Numbered from the stretch's first letter, positions 1 through 7,903 are shown. The stretch is 35,821 nt of DNA from Desulfobacterales bacterium (GCA_029211065.1 JARGFK010000044.1:1-35821), one strand, 5' to 3'. Made by a program: numbers and translations. Notes: a model not told the origin generated them from the sequence alone.

Positions 1-1
1 T

Positions 2-268
2 TCGGATGGTAAAAAAATATCTGGGAAAAAGGGATTTGAAAACTTACTTCCTTTACTCTTTCTCGTGGCATATGCTCTATCGATCGAAAAAATTGGTTTT
101 CCCGTTGGAACTTTTTTGTTTCTATCAACAACTTTTAGATATTTAGGATATCCAAGATGGATTGGATCATGCGTTATTAGTGCGATCATAACTTCAGCGA
201 TCTTTATACTGTTTACTGTAATTTTAGACGTTCGCCTTCCGGCAGGAGATTTTCTATCAGTATTTTAA
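2..268 (+). CDS. TctB-family small membrane subunit of a TTT importer (5' truncated)
   Basis: The reading frame is open to the left edge, so only the last ~88 residues are present; the first possible internal start (GTG at 65) is not believable because coding continues upstream of it. The fragment has two hydrophobic segments (starting LLPLLFLVAYAL and SCVISAIITSAIFILF) and ends with the LPAGDF-type tail common in TctB proteins. TctB is the small four-helix subunit of tripartite tricarboxylate transporters, which import carboxylates using a periplasmic binding protein and an ion gradient. The TctA gene follows after 29 bases, the usual order, so the binding protein (TctC) probably lies just outside the window. 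Base composition is AT-rich, like the following tctA. Family call is mostly from context plus topology. Confidence 0.8.
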   Translation, partial: SDGKKISGKKGFENLLPLLFLVAYALSIEKIGFPVGTFLFLSTTFRYLGYPRWIGSCVISAIITSAIFILFTVILDVRLPAGDFLSVF

Positions 269-297
269 CCTGATACCCAATAAGGACAAAGCAAGGA

Positions 298-1806
298 ATG
301 CATGCAGAGATATTGGTTCATTTAATTGATGGTTTTGCGATTGCTTTTCGTCCGGAAAATCTATTGTTTGCTTTCTTGGGGGTATTTCTTGGAACGATCG
401 TTGGCGTACTCCCCGGAATCGGCCCTGCAGGAGCACTTGCTTTAATTCTACCCATTGTTTTTTCGCTCAACCCTGTCAGTGCAATTATCATGCTGGCAGC
501 GGTATACTCTGGTGCAATGTATGGCGGATCGACCACTTCGATCCTGCTCAATGTCCCAGGAGAGTCATCTTCAGTTGTTACGTGCTTGGACGGCCACCAG
601 ATGGCCTTGCAGGGTCGCGCTGGACCTGCGCTCTGTATCGCCGCCATTGGTTCATATATTGCGGGAACATTGGGTGTTGTCGGCTTGATGCTTTTCGGAC
701 CTGTGCTGGCCAATTTTGCTTTAAGATTCGGGCCACCTGAATATTTTGCTTTAATGGTCTTTGGCCTTTCTGCTGTTTCCAGCCTTGCCGGGGAGTCTCT
801 AATTAAAGGGTTGATGACCATGACTTTCGGCTTACTGTTAACCACCATCGGCACAGATGTAACCGGAGTTGAAAGATATACTTTAAATATTGATGACCTT
901 GTTGAAGGGATTGAATTTTTGGCTTTGACAATTGGTCTGTTCGCGATTTCAGAAGTTTTGTTAACTTCCGGCAAATTACGAAATGGCAAGGCCAAATCGA
1001 TCATAGAACATAAACTTTGGATAACCTTAAAGGACTTTTTACGTAGTTTCGGCGCCATCATACGAGGTTCCATCATCGGTTTTTTTGTGGGGGTTTTGCC
1101 GGGCGCCGGCGCCGGCATTGCGTCATTCATCTCATATTCGGTTGAGACGCAAATAAGCCGTCATCCGGAACGATTTGGTCGAGGTGAGATAAGAGGAGTT
1201 GCAGCACCGGAATCTGCAAACAATGCTGCGAGTTCAGGCGCTATGGTTACAATGCTTACGCTTGGTATCCCCGGTTCTGGAACAACCGCTATAATGCTCG
1301 CAGCTTTGATGGCCCTGGATGTGAACCCAGGCCCTTTGATTTTCACAGCTCACCCTGATGTGGTGTGGGGATTGATTGCAGCATTATATGTGGGCAATAT
1401 CATGCTGCTTATTTTAAACCTACCCTTGATTGGCATATTTGTAAGACTGTTGTTTATTCCCATGCAGATGCTTCTGCCGGTTATCATCGTCATATCAGTA
1501 GTGGGAGTTTATAATGCCAACCAAAGCGTTTTTGACCTCGTTCTTTTGTGCGGCTTCGGTCTATTAGGTTATTTTATGAGAAAAAATGGTTATCCGGTTG
1601 CGCCCGTTGTCCTCGGTTTTGTGTTGGGAGGTCGCATGGAAGAATCATTGCGCCAATCTATGATCATGTTTCAAGGCGATCCTTTTTTTCTGATTGAGCG
1701 CCCCATAGGCATCTTTTTCATCGTTCTTGCTTTTATATTTCTTATTTTACCTCATGTTATCAGGTGGCTTTCGGGCGGAGCTGCGATTGAACGTGAAGAT
1801 TCATGA
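298..1806 (+). CDS. tctA: TctA-family large permease subunit of a TTT importer
   Basis: This 502-residue protein matches the usual TctA length (~500) and is the large 10-12-helix membrane subunit that moves the carboxylate bound by TctC. It shows the two inverted-topology signature loops: GVLPGIGPAGALA near residue 40 and GVLPGAGAGIASF near 263, followed by APESANNAASSGA and TLGIPGSGTTAIM, which are hallmark TctA motifs. An AGGA ribosome site lies just before the ATG at 298. It is the second gene of a unit with tctB (29-base gap) and is followed by a D-2-hydroxyacid dehydrogenase. Codons are richer in A/T at third positions than in the second tctA (8402-9928), hinting at separate origin. The transported acid is unknown; TctA sequence alone does not fix it. 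Confidence 0.95.
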   Translation: MHAEILVHLIDGFAIAFRPENLLFAFLGVFLGTIVGVLPGIGPAGALALILPIVFSLNPVSAIIMLAAVYSGAMYGGSTTSILLNVPGESSSVVTCLDGHQMALQGRAGPALCIAAIGSYIAGTLGVVGLMLFGPVLANFALRFGPPEYFALMVFGLSAVSSLAGESLIKGLMTMTFGLLLTTIGTDVTGVERYTLNIDDLVEGIEFLALTIGLFAISEVLLTSGKLRNGKAKSIIEHKLWITLKDFLRSFGAIIRGSIIGFFVGVLPGAGAGIASFISYSVETQISRHPERFGRGEIRGVAAPESANNAASSGAMVTMLTLGIPGSGTTAIMLAALMALDVNPGPLIFTAHPDVVWGLIAALYVGNIMLLILNLPLIGIFVRLLFIPMQMLLPVIIVISVVGVYNANQSVFDLVLLCGFGLLGYFMRKNGYPVAPVVLGFVLGGRMEESLRQSMIMFQGDPFFLIERPIGIFFIVLAFIFLILPHVIRWLSGGAAIEREDS

Positions 1807-1904
1807 TTATTTTTTAATCACTTAAAAGACAACCCGACAGCTTGTCAGGGATTCATTTGTGGAGTTGATTTAACAACGTCATCACAACAGAAAGGGGTTT
1901 TGAA

Positions 1905-2882
1905 TTGAATTCAAAATACAAAGTCGTCATTACGGATCACCGGTTTCCGAATGTGGACATCCAACGCGAGGTACTGTCTAAAATCGGAGCGGAGCTGGTT
2001 GTCGGGCAGGCCCAAACCGAAGAAGAGATCATTGCGATTGCCAAAGACGCCCACGGGATTCTGAATGCGCGCTCAAAAATTACGGAAAAAGTTATTAATG
2101 CGTTGACATGCTGCAAAATCATGGTGCGCTACGGCGTCGGTGTCGACACCATCGACATCGCCGCCGCCACCCGCAAAGGGATCATGGTCAGCAATGTGCT
2201 GGATTATTGTGTGGACGAGGTGTCGGATCATGCCCTGGCATTGGTCCTGGCCCTGACCCGCAAAGTGGTATTCTCCGCCAGACGGGTTCGTGCAGGCGAA
2301 TGGTCCGTCGCCAATCTGAAACCGTTAAAACGGCTTTCCGGACAAACCCTCGGGGTTGTGGGATACGGCCGGATCGGCAGGGAGCTTGCCCGCAAGGCCA
2401 GCCCCATCGGCTTTAACGTTCTGGTCTATGACCCTTATGTTGATGAAAAGGCCGTCGCCAAGACCGGTTTTAAACTGGCATCTTTTGAGGAGCTGATCAA
2501 GGGGTCCGACGTCATTTCGCTGCATTCGCCGCTGACGCCGGAAACAAAAGGGATGATCGGCAAACAGCAGCTCGACATGATGAAGCCGAATGCCTATATC
2601 GTGAATGTCAGCCGCGGTTCTCTGATTGATGAAGGTGCCCTGATTGATGCACTGAATGCGGGCCGGATCGCCGGGGCCGGCCTGGATGTGATGATCGATG
2701 AGCCTGCGAAGCCGGATAATCCCCTGTTAAAGATGGAGCAGGTCATCGTGACATCGCACACCGCGTTTTATTCGGATGAAGCCATACAGGAGCTGCAGAA
2801 AAAGGCGGCCGAAAAGGTTGCTGCTGCGCTGACGGGACAAATACCCGATCCGCTGGTGAATCCGGAGGTGTTAAAATCCTGA
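1905..2882 (+). CDS. D-isomer-specific 2-hydroxyacid dehydrogenase (phosphoglycerate dehydrogenase/CtBP-like)
   Basis: NAD(P)-dependent oxidoreductase of 325 residues that interconverts a 2-ketoacid and its D-2-hydroxyacid. The nucleotide-binding loop GVVGYGRIGREL spans residues 150-161; the catalytic trio Arg237 (NVSRGSLID), Glu266 (MIDEPA) and His285 (TSHTAFY) is intact. The start is TTG at 1905, chosen because the AAAGGGG ribosome site sits 7-13 bases upstream and the first residues (MNSKYKVVITD) begin the family fold. It lacks the regulatory ACT domain of true SerA, so a catabolic role is more likely than serine synthesis. It lies 98 bases downstream of tctA, so the imported acid may be its substrate. 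It is clearly more distant from the two dehydrogenases at 10023-12101 than those are from each other. Confidence 0.9.
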   Translation: MNSKYKVVITDHRFPNVDIQREVLSKIGAELVVGQAQTEEEIIAIAKDAHGILNARSKITEKVINALTCCKIMVRYGVGVDTIDIAAATRKGIMVSNVLDYCVDEVSDHALALVLALTRKVVFSARRVRAGEWSVANLKPLKRLSGQTLGVVGYGRIGRELARKASPIGFNVLVYDPYVDEKAVAKTGFKLASFEELIKGSDVISLHSPLTPETKGMIGKQQLDMMKPNAYIVNVSRGSLIDEGALIDALNAGRIAGAGLDVMIDEPAKPDNPLLKMEQVIVTSHTAFYSDEAIQELQKKAAEKVAAALTGQIPDPLVNPEVLKS

Positions 2883-2889
2883 AAAACCA

Positions 2890-3066
2890 GCCGGAAATCC
2901 GAATCACGAAATTAGAAATTCGAAACAAATTCAAATGGTCAAAATCCGAAGGTTCCAAACCCTGGGTCGATCGCAACCATCACATTTGCGACTCGCCTTT
3001 TTGAATATGGGTCATTCGGATTTCGAAGTTGTTTCGAATTTCGATATTCGGATTTCGAATTTAGAA
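2890..3066. repeat. Long imperfect inverted repeat of GAAATCCGAAT / ATTCGGATTTC words
   Basis: The gap between the convergent genes ending at 2882 and 3090 holds AT-rich words in inverted orientation: GAAATCCGAAT...GAAATTCGAAACAA at about 2894-2930 and the complement TTGTTTCGAATTTCG...ATTCGGATTTCGAA at about 3019-3060. The arms could fold into a long imperfect stem. The same words recur at 22002-22030 and 22110-22120. It probably acts as a bidirectional transcript end, but no classical T-tract terminator is evident. Confidence 0.6.
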
Positions 3067-3089
3067 CTTAGAAAATCCATGTTAAAAAT

Positions 3090-3485
3090 CTAAAGCGCCT
3101 CCAGGGCCGCCAGGGCAATCGTTTCATCGTCCTTGCTGCTGGCGCCGCTGACACCGATGGCCCCGAGCAGTTCGTCGCCCTTTTTGATGGGAACGGCGCC
3201 CTGCTGGGGGACAAATAGACCTCTCTCGGCGATCATCATGGCCCGCATGACCGGGTTGTTGGCCCGCTCGGACAGCTTGGCACTGGGGACGCCGTATTCC
3301 ACCGACGCAAAGGCCTTCCCTTTGGAAACCGCGATGCTGCGATACGGCGCACCGTCCATCCGCGACATGGTGACCAGGTCCCCGCGCAGATCCACCACCG
3401 ATATGACTACCTTAAGGCACATTTCCACGGCTTTTTTCTGAGCGGCCTGAACAAGCCGTTCGGCATCCGAAAGTTTAATAGACAT
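3090..3485 (-). CDS. GlcG/HbpS-family small protein
   Basis: A 131-residue protein of the GlcG/HbpS family (heme-binding HbpS-like fold), found in many carboxylate and glycol catabolic operons; its biochemical role is generally unknown, with extracellular heme binding shown for the Streptomyces founder. Family features seen are ISVVDLRGDLVTMSRMDGA near residue 30, the SIAVSKGKAFASV helix, NNPVMRAM, and the PIKKGDELLGAIGVSGASSKDDE loop near the C-terminus. The frame is open further upstream, but the start at 3485 is preferred: AAGGA lies 7 bases before it and the family begins there; ATGs at 3491 and 3494 overlap the ribosome site. It is the last gene of a minus-strand unit with the amidohydrolase. 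A second family member is at 13194-13634. No signal peptide is seen. Confidence 0.85.
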   Translation of the reverse strand: MSIKLSDAERLVQAAQKKAVEMCLKVVISVVDLRGDLVTMSRMDGAPYRSIAVSKGKAFASVEYGVPSAKLSERANNPVMRAMMIAERGLFVPQQGAVPIKKGDELLGAIGVSGASSKDDETIALAALEAL

Positions 3486-3692
3486 ATCCATCATCCTTTC
3501 TTTCTGCGTAATAGTTCCCGCTTCGTTTTTTGACTTGTATGAAACTTCACTGAAATATGGAGTCAAAGTCCGTCGCTCGTAGTAAGTGGTCCGTGGCCGC
3601 AACTTCAAAAGACAACGGACAACACGCAACGGACATCCTCCGAGTTCGTTCATTCCGACTTTTACGCCGGCGGCGTTGCTGGCTATATTGCT
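3486..3692. repeat. Intergenic gap with GTTGTCCGTTGTC-type words
   Basis: This 207-base gap separates the amidohydrolase stop from the GlcG/HbpS start. It contains low-complexity words built on CGTTGTCCGTTGTC, CGGACCAC and ACGGACTTTG (read on the minus strand, ~3560-3640). The frame reading through this stretch has no family similarity. I see no convincing promoter; the GlcG/HbpS ribosome site (AAGGA) is at its left end. Confidence 0.4.
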
Positions 3693-5015
3693 TCATATCC
3701 GCTTCCAGCCCCAATCCTGATCATGAACCACATATTTGTTTTTGCCCGGACGCCGGTCCACAAAAATTTTCCCCTCTTTCATGACGATTTTGATTTTGTC
3801 TTTATCCTGAAGAACGCGAATGTCCTTTAAAGGATCTCCGTCAACCGCAATGATATCGGCGAACTTGCCCGGTTCCAGGGTGCCGGTAACGCTGCCCAGC
3901 CGGATGGCCTCGGCCGTATTCTTGGTTGCGGTCTGGATGGCCTGCATGGGGGTCATGCCGTAGTCTACATAAATTTCAAGCTCCTGGGCGTTGGAGCCGA
4001 TGTCCGGATCCAACTGGGTATCGGTTCCCATGGCGATCTTGACCCCGGCCTTGATAAAGCGCTGGAATGTCTCTTTGGTATGGGGTTGCAGCATCTTCAT
4101 TTTATCTAAAGTAAATTCCGACGTGCCGATGCGCCTTCTGACTTCAATGGCGCGGTCGGAACGGTGCATCAGCGTCGGCACAATCGGTTTTTTTTCAGAT
4201 ACCAGCATTTCAATGGCTTCATCATCGGTGAAGACACAGTGGTCGATGGTATCGGCGCCGGCTTTTAGGGCCATCTTCTGGGCTGTGGGGGTAAAACAGT
4301 GGCAGGAGCAGTGTTTGTCAAGGGCATGGGCCTCATCAACGATGGCATCGAGTTCTTCCTGGGTCATGTTGCGGACATCCGGGGCCTCCTTGTCGGTGCC
4401 GCCCCCGCCGGATGCGCAGGTTTTGATAAAATCGACACCGATCCGCAACTGCTTGCGGGCCAGTTTGCGCAGCTCCCAGGGGCCGTCTGCGGTGGCATCC
4501 GGTTCTCTCCTGCAGCCACGCGGAACGATCAGGTCCAGGTGCGACCCCGTCATGGTGGCATACCCTCCCACCATCAGCCTCGGGCCGGCAAAAATTCCCG
4601 TTTCAATGGCATCCCGCAGGGCGACCAGTTCAGTCGAGTTGTGACCGCCATAGGCGTTGGGCCAGGGATGGTCCCTTAGGGTGGTAAACCCCATTTCAAA
4701 CATGATCTGCTGGTGCAGCAGGGTATACAGCATCTGCAAGGGCGGCGTGACTTCCAACTGGGCTACCCGGTAATTCTTAAAAGTGACCACATTATACGCG
4801 GAGCAGTGCAGATGGATATCCATCAAGCCAGGCATCAGGGTGTGCCCCGGGAATTCTTCAATAACAGCCCCCGCCGGAGGCGTGATTTCACCTTCCGTTC
4901 CAATTTGCTTTATCCGTTTTCCCTCGATGACAACCAGCGGGTTTTTGACAACATCCCTGCCGTTGCCGTCAATGAGCCTCGCTGCCTTTAAAACCGTGAT
5001 ATTCCCTTTTTCCAT
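3693..5015 (-). CDS. Amidohydrolase-superfamily metal-dependent hydrolase
   Basis: A 440-residue cytoplasmic enzyme of the imidazolonepropionase/Xaa-Pro-dipeptidase-like amidohydrolase branch, which hydrolyses amide or related bonds at a binuclear metal centre. Visible ligands: His68 and His70 (MPGLMDIHLH), Lys198 in the branch signature GVDFIKTCASGGG (bridging carboxylated lysine), His239 (CSCHCF), His259 (TIDHCVF) and Asp332 (AMGTDTQ). The C-terminal NTAEAIRLG..GTLEPGKFADIIAVDGDPL block closing the beta-sandwich is complete. The ATG at 5015 has an AAAGGGG ribosome site 7 bases upstream. It sits between two cupins and a GlcG/HbpS protein on one strand with a 45-base gap to the cupin, suggesting co-transcription. 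No signal peptide. Substrate unknown; family assignments to prolidase in databases are often unreliable. Confidence 0.9.
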   Translation of the reverse strand: MEKGNITVLKAARLIDGNGRDVVKNPLVVIEGKRIKQIGTEGEITPPAGAVIEEFPGHTLMPGLMDIHLHCSAYNVVTFKNYRVAQLEVTPPLQMLYTLLHQQIMFEMGFTTLRDHPWPNAYGGHNSTELVALRDAIETGIFAGPRLMVGGYATMTGSHLDLIVPRGCRREPDATADGPWELRKLARKQLRIGVDFIKTCASGGGGTDKEAPDVRNMTQEELDAIVDEAHALDKHCSCHCFTPTAQKMALKAGADTIDHCVFTDDEAIEMLVSEKKPIVPTLMHRSDRAIEVRRRIGTSEFTLDKMKMLQPHTKETFQRFIKAGVKIAMGTDTQLDPDIGSNAQELEIYVDYGMTPMQAIQTATKNTAEAIRLGSVTGTLEPGKFADIIAVDGDPLKDIRVLQDKDKIKIVMKEGKIFVDRRPGKNKYVVHDQDWGWKRI

Positions 5016-5060
5016 ATTTATTCCCCTTTCAGGTAATCGTTAAATTTTCTAAAAGATCCA

Positions 5061-5459
5061 TTATTTTTGAGGGTCGAAGCCGGGTTCGTAATGGGCGCCG
5101 GTCTTTTGGCCGTCTTCGGGAATGCCGTGGATGCCGAAGGAGGTGTCTTTGGCAACCAGATAAACCAGATCATCGTCCGTGGCGGCAACCATGCTGTGAA
5201 GGGCATCGGGCGGGATATGGATAACTGCGCCGGGTTGAGCGATCTTTTCCTGGTCCTCAACCTTGGCTTTTACACGGCCCTTTAAAATATAGATAAATTG
5301 CTCGTTGGGATGCCGATGGGGCCGCGACCCGGTTCCTTTTTCCTTGTGATACAGCAAAACCTGAATGCGTTCCCCCTTTACCCAGCCGCCGTGGGCTGAA
5401 GAATAGTCGGGACCGATGGCGATATCTTCTTCGTTTTCCAAGTGAAAAAAGTATTTCAT
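5061..5459 (-). CDS. Small single-domain cupin (paralog 1)
   Basis: A 132-residue single-domain cupin. Cupin motif 1 is GSRPHRHPNEQFIYILKG with His48, His50, Glu53 and Gln54; motif 2 is PGAVIHIPPDALH with His88, giving a likely metal site. A shared tail (KDTSFGIHGIPEDGQKTGAH) is also present in the cupins at 5474-5869 and 6316-6720, so the three form one subfamily. The ATG at 5459 is chosen over an upstream TTG because all three paralogs begin MxYFx and GGGAG lies 7 bases before. It starts 14 bases after the stop of the preceding cupin, so the pair is co-translated. Such small cupins can be isomerases, decarboxylases, dioxygenases or sensors; which applies here cannot be told. Confidence 0.85.
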   Translation of the reverse strand: MKYFFHLENEEDIAIGPDYSSAHGGWVKGERIQVLLYHKEKGTGSRPHRHPNEQFIYILKGRVKAKVEDQEKIAQPGAVIHIPPDALHSMVAATDDDLVYLVAKDTSFGIHGIPEDGQKTGAHYEPGFDPQK

Positions 5460-5473
5460 TATGGTTTCTCCCG

Positions 5474-5869
5474 TCAATCCGATTCAAAGCCGAGGTCGTA
5501 ATGCGCTCCGGTTTTTTTCCCGTCAACCGCGTTGCCGGCAATGCCCCAGCTCATGTCCTTGGCAACAAAATAGTCGCCGCCACCGTCCGAAACGGCAATC
5601 AGATAGTGATGGGCATTTGCAGGGATATGCATCAATTCACCCGGGACGAGGGTTTTTTCTTCGCCTTCGACTTTGGCTTTAAATGTGCCTTTTAAAATAT
5701 AATTAAACTGTTCATTCGGGTGGGAATGCAATCTTGACCCGGTCCCTTTTTCTTTGTGCACCAGGGCGATCTGCATCCGTTCGCCTTCTACCACTGCGCC
5801 AAAGGCAGATGAGTAATCCCCGGCCAGATAGGATTTGTCATGGGCGTTCAGGTTAAAAAAATACTTCAT
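5474..5869 (-). CDS. Small single-domain cupin (paralog 2)
   Basis: A 131-residue cupin closely related to its neighbours at 5061-5459 and 6316-6720: shared YSSA near residue 19, GERMQIALVHKEKGTGSR at 29-46, His48, His50, Glu53, Gln54 in HSHPNEQ, and His87/His88 in the second motif (HIPANAHHYL). The tail MSWGIAGNAVDGKKTGAHYDLG matches the subfamily. A strong AAGGAGG ribosome site lies 7 bases before the ATG at 5869. It is the first gene of the minus-strand unit that continues through the second cupin, amidohydrolase and GlcG/HbpS genes, and it faces the plus-strand operon across the 446-base control region. No reaction can be assigned. Confidence 0.85.
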   Translation of the reverse strand: MKYFFNLNAHDKSYLAGDYSSAFGAVVEGERMQIALVHKEKGTGSRLHSHPNEQFNYILKGTFKAKVEGEEKTLVPGELMHIPANAHHYLIAVSDGGGDYFVAKDMSWGIAGNAVDGKKTGAHYDLGFESD

Positions 5870-6315
5870 GGGGGTTCCTCCTTGCTCTGAAAGTTGCGGG
5901 AAATTACAATCTTTTTTTTGAATACCAATTTAAATATGTATTTGCAAGGACTTTTAAAAAAATATATATCTATCTGAAACTAAAAAGAAAATTAATATTA
6001 TTATGGGTTTGATAAAAAATAATATGGAATACCAAAAAAATATTGACAACTGGTATGATGACTAGTAAGCCTATAACAAAAGACGATTTCTGACGATCCA
6101 ATTGGCATGTTAATGGATACCTTATTACATGGACAACAATTTCTGACGCGGGTATCCAGGCATTTTTTGAATACAGAAAACAATTCTGTCTGTTCGATTC
6201 TATTAGACCCGACTTCAGCATCTCTGCTATTCTGATTTTGCTTTTATCAAAAACAATAATAACTTGAAATCTACATCCCGCCAAAGTGTGCGGATTTCAT
6301 GAAAGGAGCTGGTAG
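5870..6315. promoter_or_regulatory. AT-rich divergent intergenic control region
   Basis: A 446-base gap between divergent cupin genes, far more AT-rich than the flanking genes, so both operons are probably driven from here. On the plus strand a perfect TTGACA (6043-6048) abuts an imperfect palindrome ACTGGT-atgatg-ACTAGT (6049-6066), which could be an operator, but no good -10 hexamer lies 16-18 bases downstream. On the minus strand TTGCAA with TATTCA 17 bases on (about 5928-5956) is a weak candidate promoter. The frame at 5970-6284 (minus) has no family features and I do not call it a gene. Confidence 0.5.
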
Positions 6316-6720
6316 ATGGAATATTTTTACCGATGGGAAGATTTAGAGAGTATTCAAGTCGGCCGAAGCTATAGTTCAGGGGAGGGGCCGCTCATTAAAG
6401 GAGAGCGGATGCAAATTGCCCTGGTTCGCAAGGCCAAGGGAACGGGTGCGAGACCCCACCACCATCCCAACGAGCAGTTCCATTATGTCGTCAAGGGCAC
6501 CTTGAAAGCGATGGTTGGCGGCCAGGAGCAGATCGTCAAGCCGGGAGGCGTTATTCATATTCCCCCAAATGTCAGCCACGCAACTGTCGCAACGCCGGAA
6601 GAAGACGTCATTTTTTTTACGGTCAAAGATACGTCCTGGGGAATCGAGGGTATTCCGAATGACGGCAAGGATACCGGCGGCGTTTACGAAGGCGGTCGTA
6701 AACCGGATCCCAAAAAATAA
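6316..6720 (+). CDS. Small single-domain cupin (paralog 3)
   Basis: A 134-residue cupin of the same subfamily as those at 5061-5869, here transcribed the opposite way as first gene of the TctCBA operon. Metal-site residues His48, His50, Glu53, Gln54 (ARPHHHPNEQF) and His88 (HIPPNVSHA) are intact, with the family tail VKDTSWGIEGIPNDGKDTGG. The ATG at 6316 follows GAAAGGAG at the usual distance. The binding-protein gene starts 49 bases after its stop. Being the lead gene of an uptake operon suggests either an early enzyme step or a ligand sensor; there is no DNA-binding domain, so direct regulation is unlikely. Confidence 0.85.
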   Translation: MEYFYRWEDLESIQVGRSYSSGEGPLIKGERMQIALVRKAKGTGARPHHHPNEQFHYVVKGTLKAMVGGQEQIVKPGGVIHIPPNVSHATVATPEEDVIFFTVKDTSWGIEGIPNDGKDTGGVYEGGRKPDPKK

Positions 6721-6769
6721 TTTCAATGGCGGCTTACTATTAACACCATAACCCAAAAGGAGTGAAGCG

Positions 6770-7738
6770 ATGCGGAAATTAAACATGTTAATCGTTTTAT
6801 CGGTCATTGCAGCATTGGCCGTTTTATCTTTCAATGTCGATGTCCATGCAGCTAAAAAGTGGCCGGACAAACCAATGGAACTGCTGATCCCCACGAGTCC
6901 GGGGTCCGGCGCCTCCGTGTATACGCAAACCGTTGCCAAACTGGCCAAAAAATATCTGGACCAACCCATGGACGTCCTGCACAAACCCAGCGGCAACGGC
7001 AATGACCTCTGTCGCTTCCTGATGCGGCAGCCGGCCGATGCGAACTCGGTTGCGATTTATGTCGGCAGCATGACCGGCTACATGAACCTGCCTGGGTTTG
7101 AATCCAAACCGACGGATTTCGTTTATCTGATGCAGATGTTCAAATCCTTATACAGCCTGTATGTTCACCAGGACAGCCCGTTTAAAACCATCGAGGACAT
7201 GATTAAATATGCCAAGGAAAATCCGGGCAAACTCGATATCGGCAGCAATAAAATCGGCAGCGTGCATTTTACCAATGTTGAGTTGTTTGCCAAGGCGGCC
7301 GGCATCAAGATTAACCACGTTCCCTACAAAGGGGCTGGCGGTGCCCGTAAAGACGTCATGGGAAAGCATCTGACGGCTGCGGTGGCGCAGCCCTATGAAG
7401 TGCTGTCGCGCTCGAAATATTTGAGGATGTTGCTGCTTTTCGACGACAAGCGGATGCCGGAATTGCCGGATCTGCCGGTGCCGTCCGATCTGGGTTACAA
7501 CTATGACACGTTCTATCAGGTTTATGGCATCATGTTGAAAAAAGGCGCCCCGGCCGACAGGCTGGAGATTTTGAAGGCGGCGTTCAAAAAAGTCATGGAA
7601 GAGCCCGAGTTTGTTAAATTGGGCGACAAGACCGGCAACTCGATCGTCTTCGAAGACACAGATGTATTTACCCAGAAGGTGTTGAAAAAGACCGAAACGG
7701 TCAGGGAAATTCTCGTAGAGCTCAAAGTCATCAAGTAG
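6770..7738 (+). CDS. tctC: TctC-family periplasmic solute-binding protein
   Basis: A 322-residue exported binding protein of the Bug/TctC family. Residues 1-27 form a Sec signal peptide (positive MRKLN, hydrophobic core, cleavage after VHA). The mature start KWPDKPMELLIPTSPGSGAS matches the family phosphate-like binding loop, although the usual Asp after the glycines is replaced by Ser-Val. INHVPYKGAGGARKDVMGKHLTAAV is the second family signature. GGAG lies 7 bases before the ATG. It delivers a carboxylate to TctA/TctB encoded just downstream. A strong hairpin separates it from tctB, which could let the binding protein be made in excess. The ligand is not predictable; the altered first loop suggests something other than plain citrate. 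Confidence 0.93.
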   Translation: MRKLNMLIVLSVIAALAVLSFNVDVHAAKKWPDKPMELLIPTSPGSGASVYTQTVAKLAKKYLDQPMDVLHKPSGNGNDLCRFLMRQPADANSVAIYVGSMTGYMNLPGFESKPTDFVYLMQMFKSLYSLYVHQDSPFKTIEDMIKYAKENPGKLDIGSNKIGSVHFTNVELFAKAAGIKINHVPYKGAGGARKDVMGKHLTAAVAQPYEVLSRSKYLRMLLLFDDKRMPELPDLPVPSDLGYNYDTFYQVYGIMLKKGAPADRLEILKAAFKKVMEEPEFVKLGDKTGNSIVFEDTDVFTQKVLKKTETVREILVELKVIK

Positions 7739-7765
7739 TCGGCGCTTTGGCACCGACGATTGTTT

Positions 7766-7810
7766 CCGATGAATGTAATGCCCCTTTTTTGTGGGCATTA
7801 CATTCATCGG
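7766..7810 (+). promoter_or_regulatory. Perfect 18-bp stem-loop between tctC and tctB
   Basis: Arms at 7766-7783 (CCGATGAATGTAATGCCC) and 7793-7810 are exact reverse complements around a 9-base loop. There is no T-tract after the right arm, so it is not a standard terminator. Position directly after the binding-protein gene fits a 3'-end RNA-stabilising or partial-termination structure that sets high TctC relative to the membrane subunits; that role is inferred. Confidence 0.8.
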
Positions 7811-7903
7811 TTATCATTTATGTCGAGCGTTGGCATGAGGGTCCTGCCGGGTCGACGAACGCAGAAGGGTCTTATGTGATACCCCTTGACGAAGGTTTGC
7901 AAA

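Noticed and set aside
1905-2882. Serine-pathway SerA
   Set aside because: No ACT or intervening regulatory domain, and it sits in a transporter operon; a general D-2-hydroxyacid dehydrogenase is safer.
6043-6077. Sigma-70 promoter from TTGACA (6043) to TATAAC (6072)
   Set aside because: Spacer is 23 bases, too long; kept only as a weak regulatory hint.
5970-6284. A 104-codon minus-strand frame in the divergent gap
   Set aside because: AT-driven open frame without ribosome site, family motifs or coding-like composition.
7748-7765. Sigma-54 promoter at TTGGCACCGACGATTGT
   Set aside because: The GG-to-GC spacing is off by one and the -12 GC is absent.
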